Part shown: in pieces, positions 13,011 through 13,309 of the stretch
How the letters are laid out: each line of letters begins with the position of its first letter
Position numbering within the stretch: position 1 is the first letter of the stretch
Origin: JACKFB01 sp041389525
Lineage (GTDB): Bacteria > Myxococcota_A > UBA9042 > PHBI01 > JACKFB01
Assembly (NCBI GenBank): GCA_041389525.1
Contig: JAWKRR010000097.1
Span: 1-13,309, forward strand
Direction of reading: 5' to 3'
Length of the DNA stretch: 13,309 bases
Program-made: the position numbers and the translations under genes
The notes under the pieces: generated by a model
The model's database searches: none
What the model was told of the DNA's origin: nothing
The model's input: only the letters and a program-made list of their open reading frames with translations

Positions 13011-13309
13011 TCAGGGGGACAGGAGGCCGGCGAGGCTCAGGGCGCGCTCGAGCAGCCAGTAGGAGCCGGCGCTGCCGACGAGGGTCGCGAGGGCGAGGTG
13101 GGCGGCGGGCTGCGGCGCGCGTGCGGGGCCGATTCGGCGCGCCAGAGACCACAGCGCGGCGATGACGGCGATGAAGGCGAGCTGGCCTATCTCGATGCCC
13201 AGATTGAACGCGAAGAGCGCCAGGGGGATGGCGCCGTCGGGGAGGCCGGTCTCGCTGAGGGCGCCGGCGAAACCGAGGCCGTGGAGCAGCCCGAAGGCCG
13301 CGCACAAGG
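13011..13309 (-). CDS. HupE/UreJ-family membrane protein, C-terminal part (5' end outside window)
   Basis: The last 99 or so residues are present: CAAFGLLHGLGFAGALSETG, then a hydrophobic segment PLALFAFNLGIEIGQLAFIA, and a final Leu/Ala-rich segment. GLLHGLGFA and FNLGIEIGQ are typical of the HupE/UreJ group of integral membrane proteins, some of which are linked to nickel or cobalt supply. The metal role is not assured for stand-alone members such as this. The gene enters from the right edge of the window, so its start, length and N-terminal domains cannot be judged. Confidence 0.8.
   Translation of the reverse strand, partial: LCAAFGLLHGLGFAGALSETGLPDGAIPLALFAFNLGIEIGQLAFIAVIAALWSLARRIGPARAPQPAAHLALATLVGSAGSYWLLERALSLAGLLSP

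Overview
The window is GC-rich DNA (small AT-richer patches only in intergenic stretches) that looks chromosomal and comes from a delta-proteobacterial or myxobacterial-type organism (Myxococcota, Bradymonadales or relatives). This is inferred from three lipoproteins with short signal peptides, Asp/Ser/Thr-rich linkers and Cys-rich, EGF-like or RCC1-like exported domains, from GTG starts, and from signalling genes joined by ATGA/GTGA overlaps. No rRNA, tRNA, CRISPR array or transposase gene was seen.

Layout. 1-83: a 16-bp palindrome present twice in inverted orientation, downstream of an unrecognised 264-aa gene (84-878, minus). 1132-1894 plus: a Cys-rich lipoprotein with an apparent frameshift near its end. 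1980-2295 minus: a small acidic protein and a following micro-ORF that look like a decayed or mis-sequenced two-gene unit. 2296-2954: no convincing gene, but several copies of a short dispersed repeat. 2955-3631 plus: a PIN-domain toxin followed by its probable antitoxin, flanked by near-identical 25-bp direct repeats. 3791-4315 minus: a GNAT acetyltransferase resembling AAC(6') enzymes. 4468-5804 plus: an RCC1-repeat lipoprotein split by a probable single-base deletion. 6002-7903 plus: a 633-aa lipoprotein combining EGF-like modules, a glycogen-binding (CBM48-like) module and a possible discoidin-like region. 8041-8829 minus: an exported M15 zinc peptidase.

9033-12255 plus is the most interesting block. 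A histidine kinase whose N-terminal membrane domain carries the ethylene-receptor (ETR1) signature overlaps a CheY-like response regulator. That regulator overlaps a REC-GGDEF diguanylate cyclase, which overlaps a DUF167 gene. The arrangement suggests that an ethylene- or copper-related signal is passed by phosphotransfer to c-di-GMP synthesis. 12282-13309 minus holds an unrecognised 226-aa protein and the C-terminal end of a HupE/UreJ-type membrane protein that runs off the window.

At least five positions show protein similarity continuing in another frame (about 1834, 4795, 10895, 11100 and 11577), and two more are suspected near 2080-2110. Where neighbouring genes overlap by ATGA, the overlap fits only the corrected frame. 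Uncorrected single-base errors in the sequence are therefore a likelier explanation than many independent pseudogenes.
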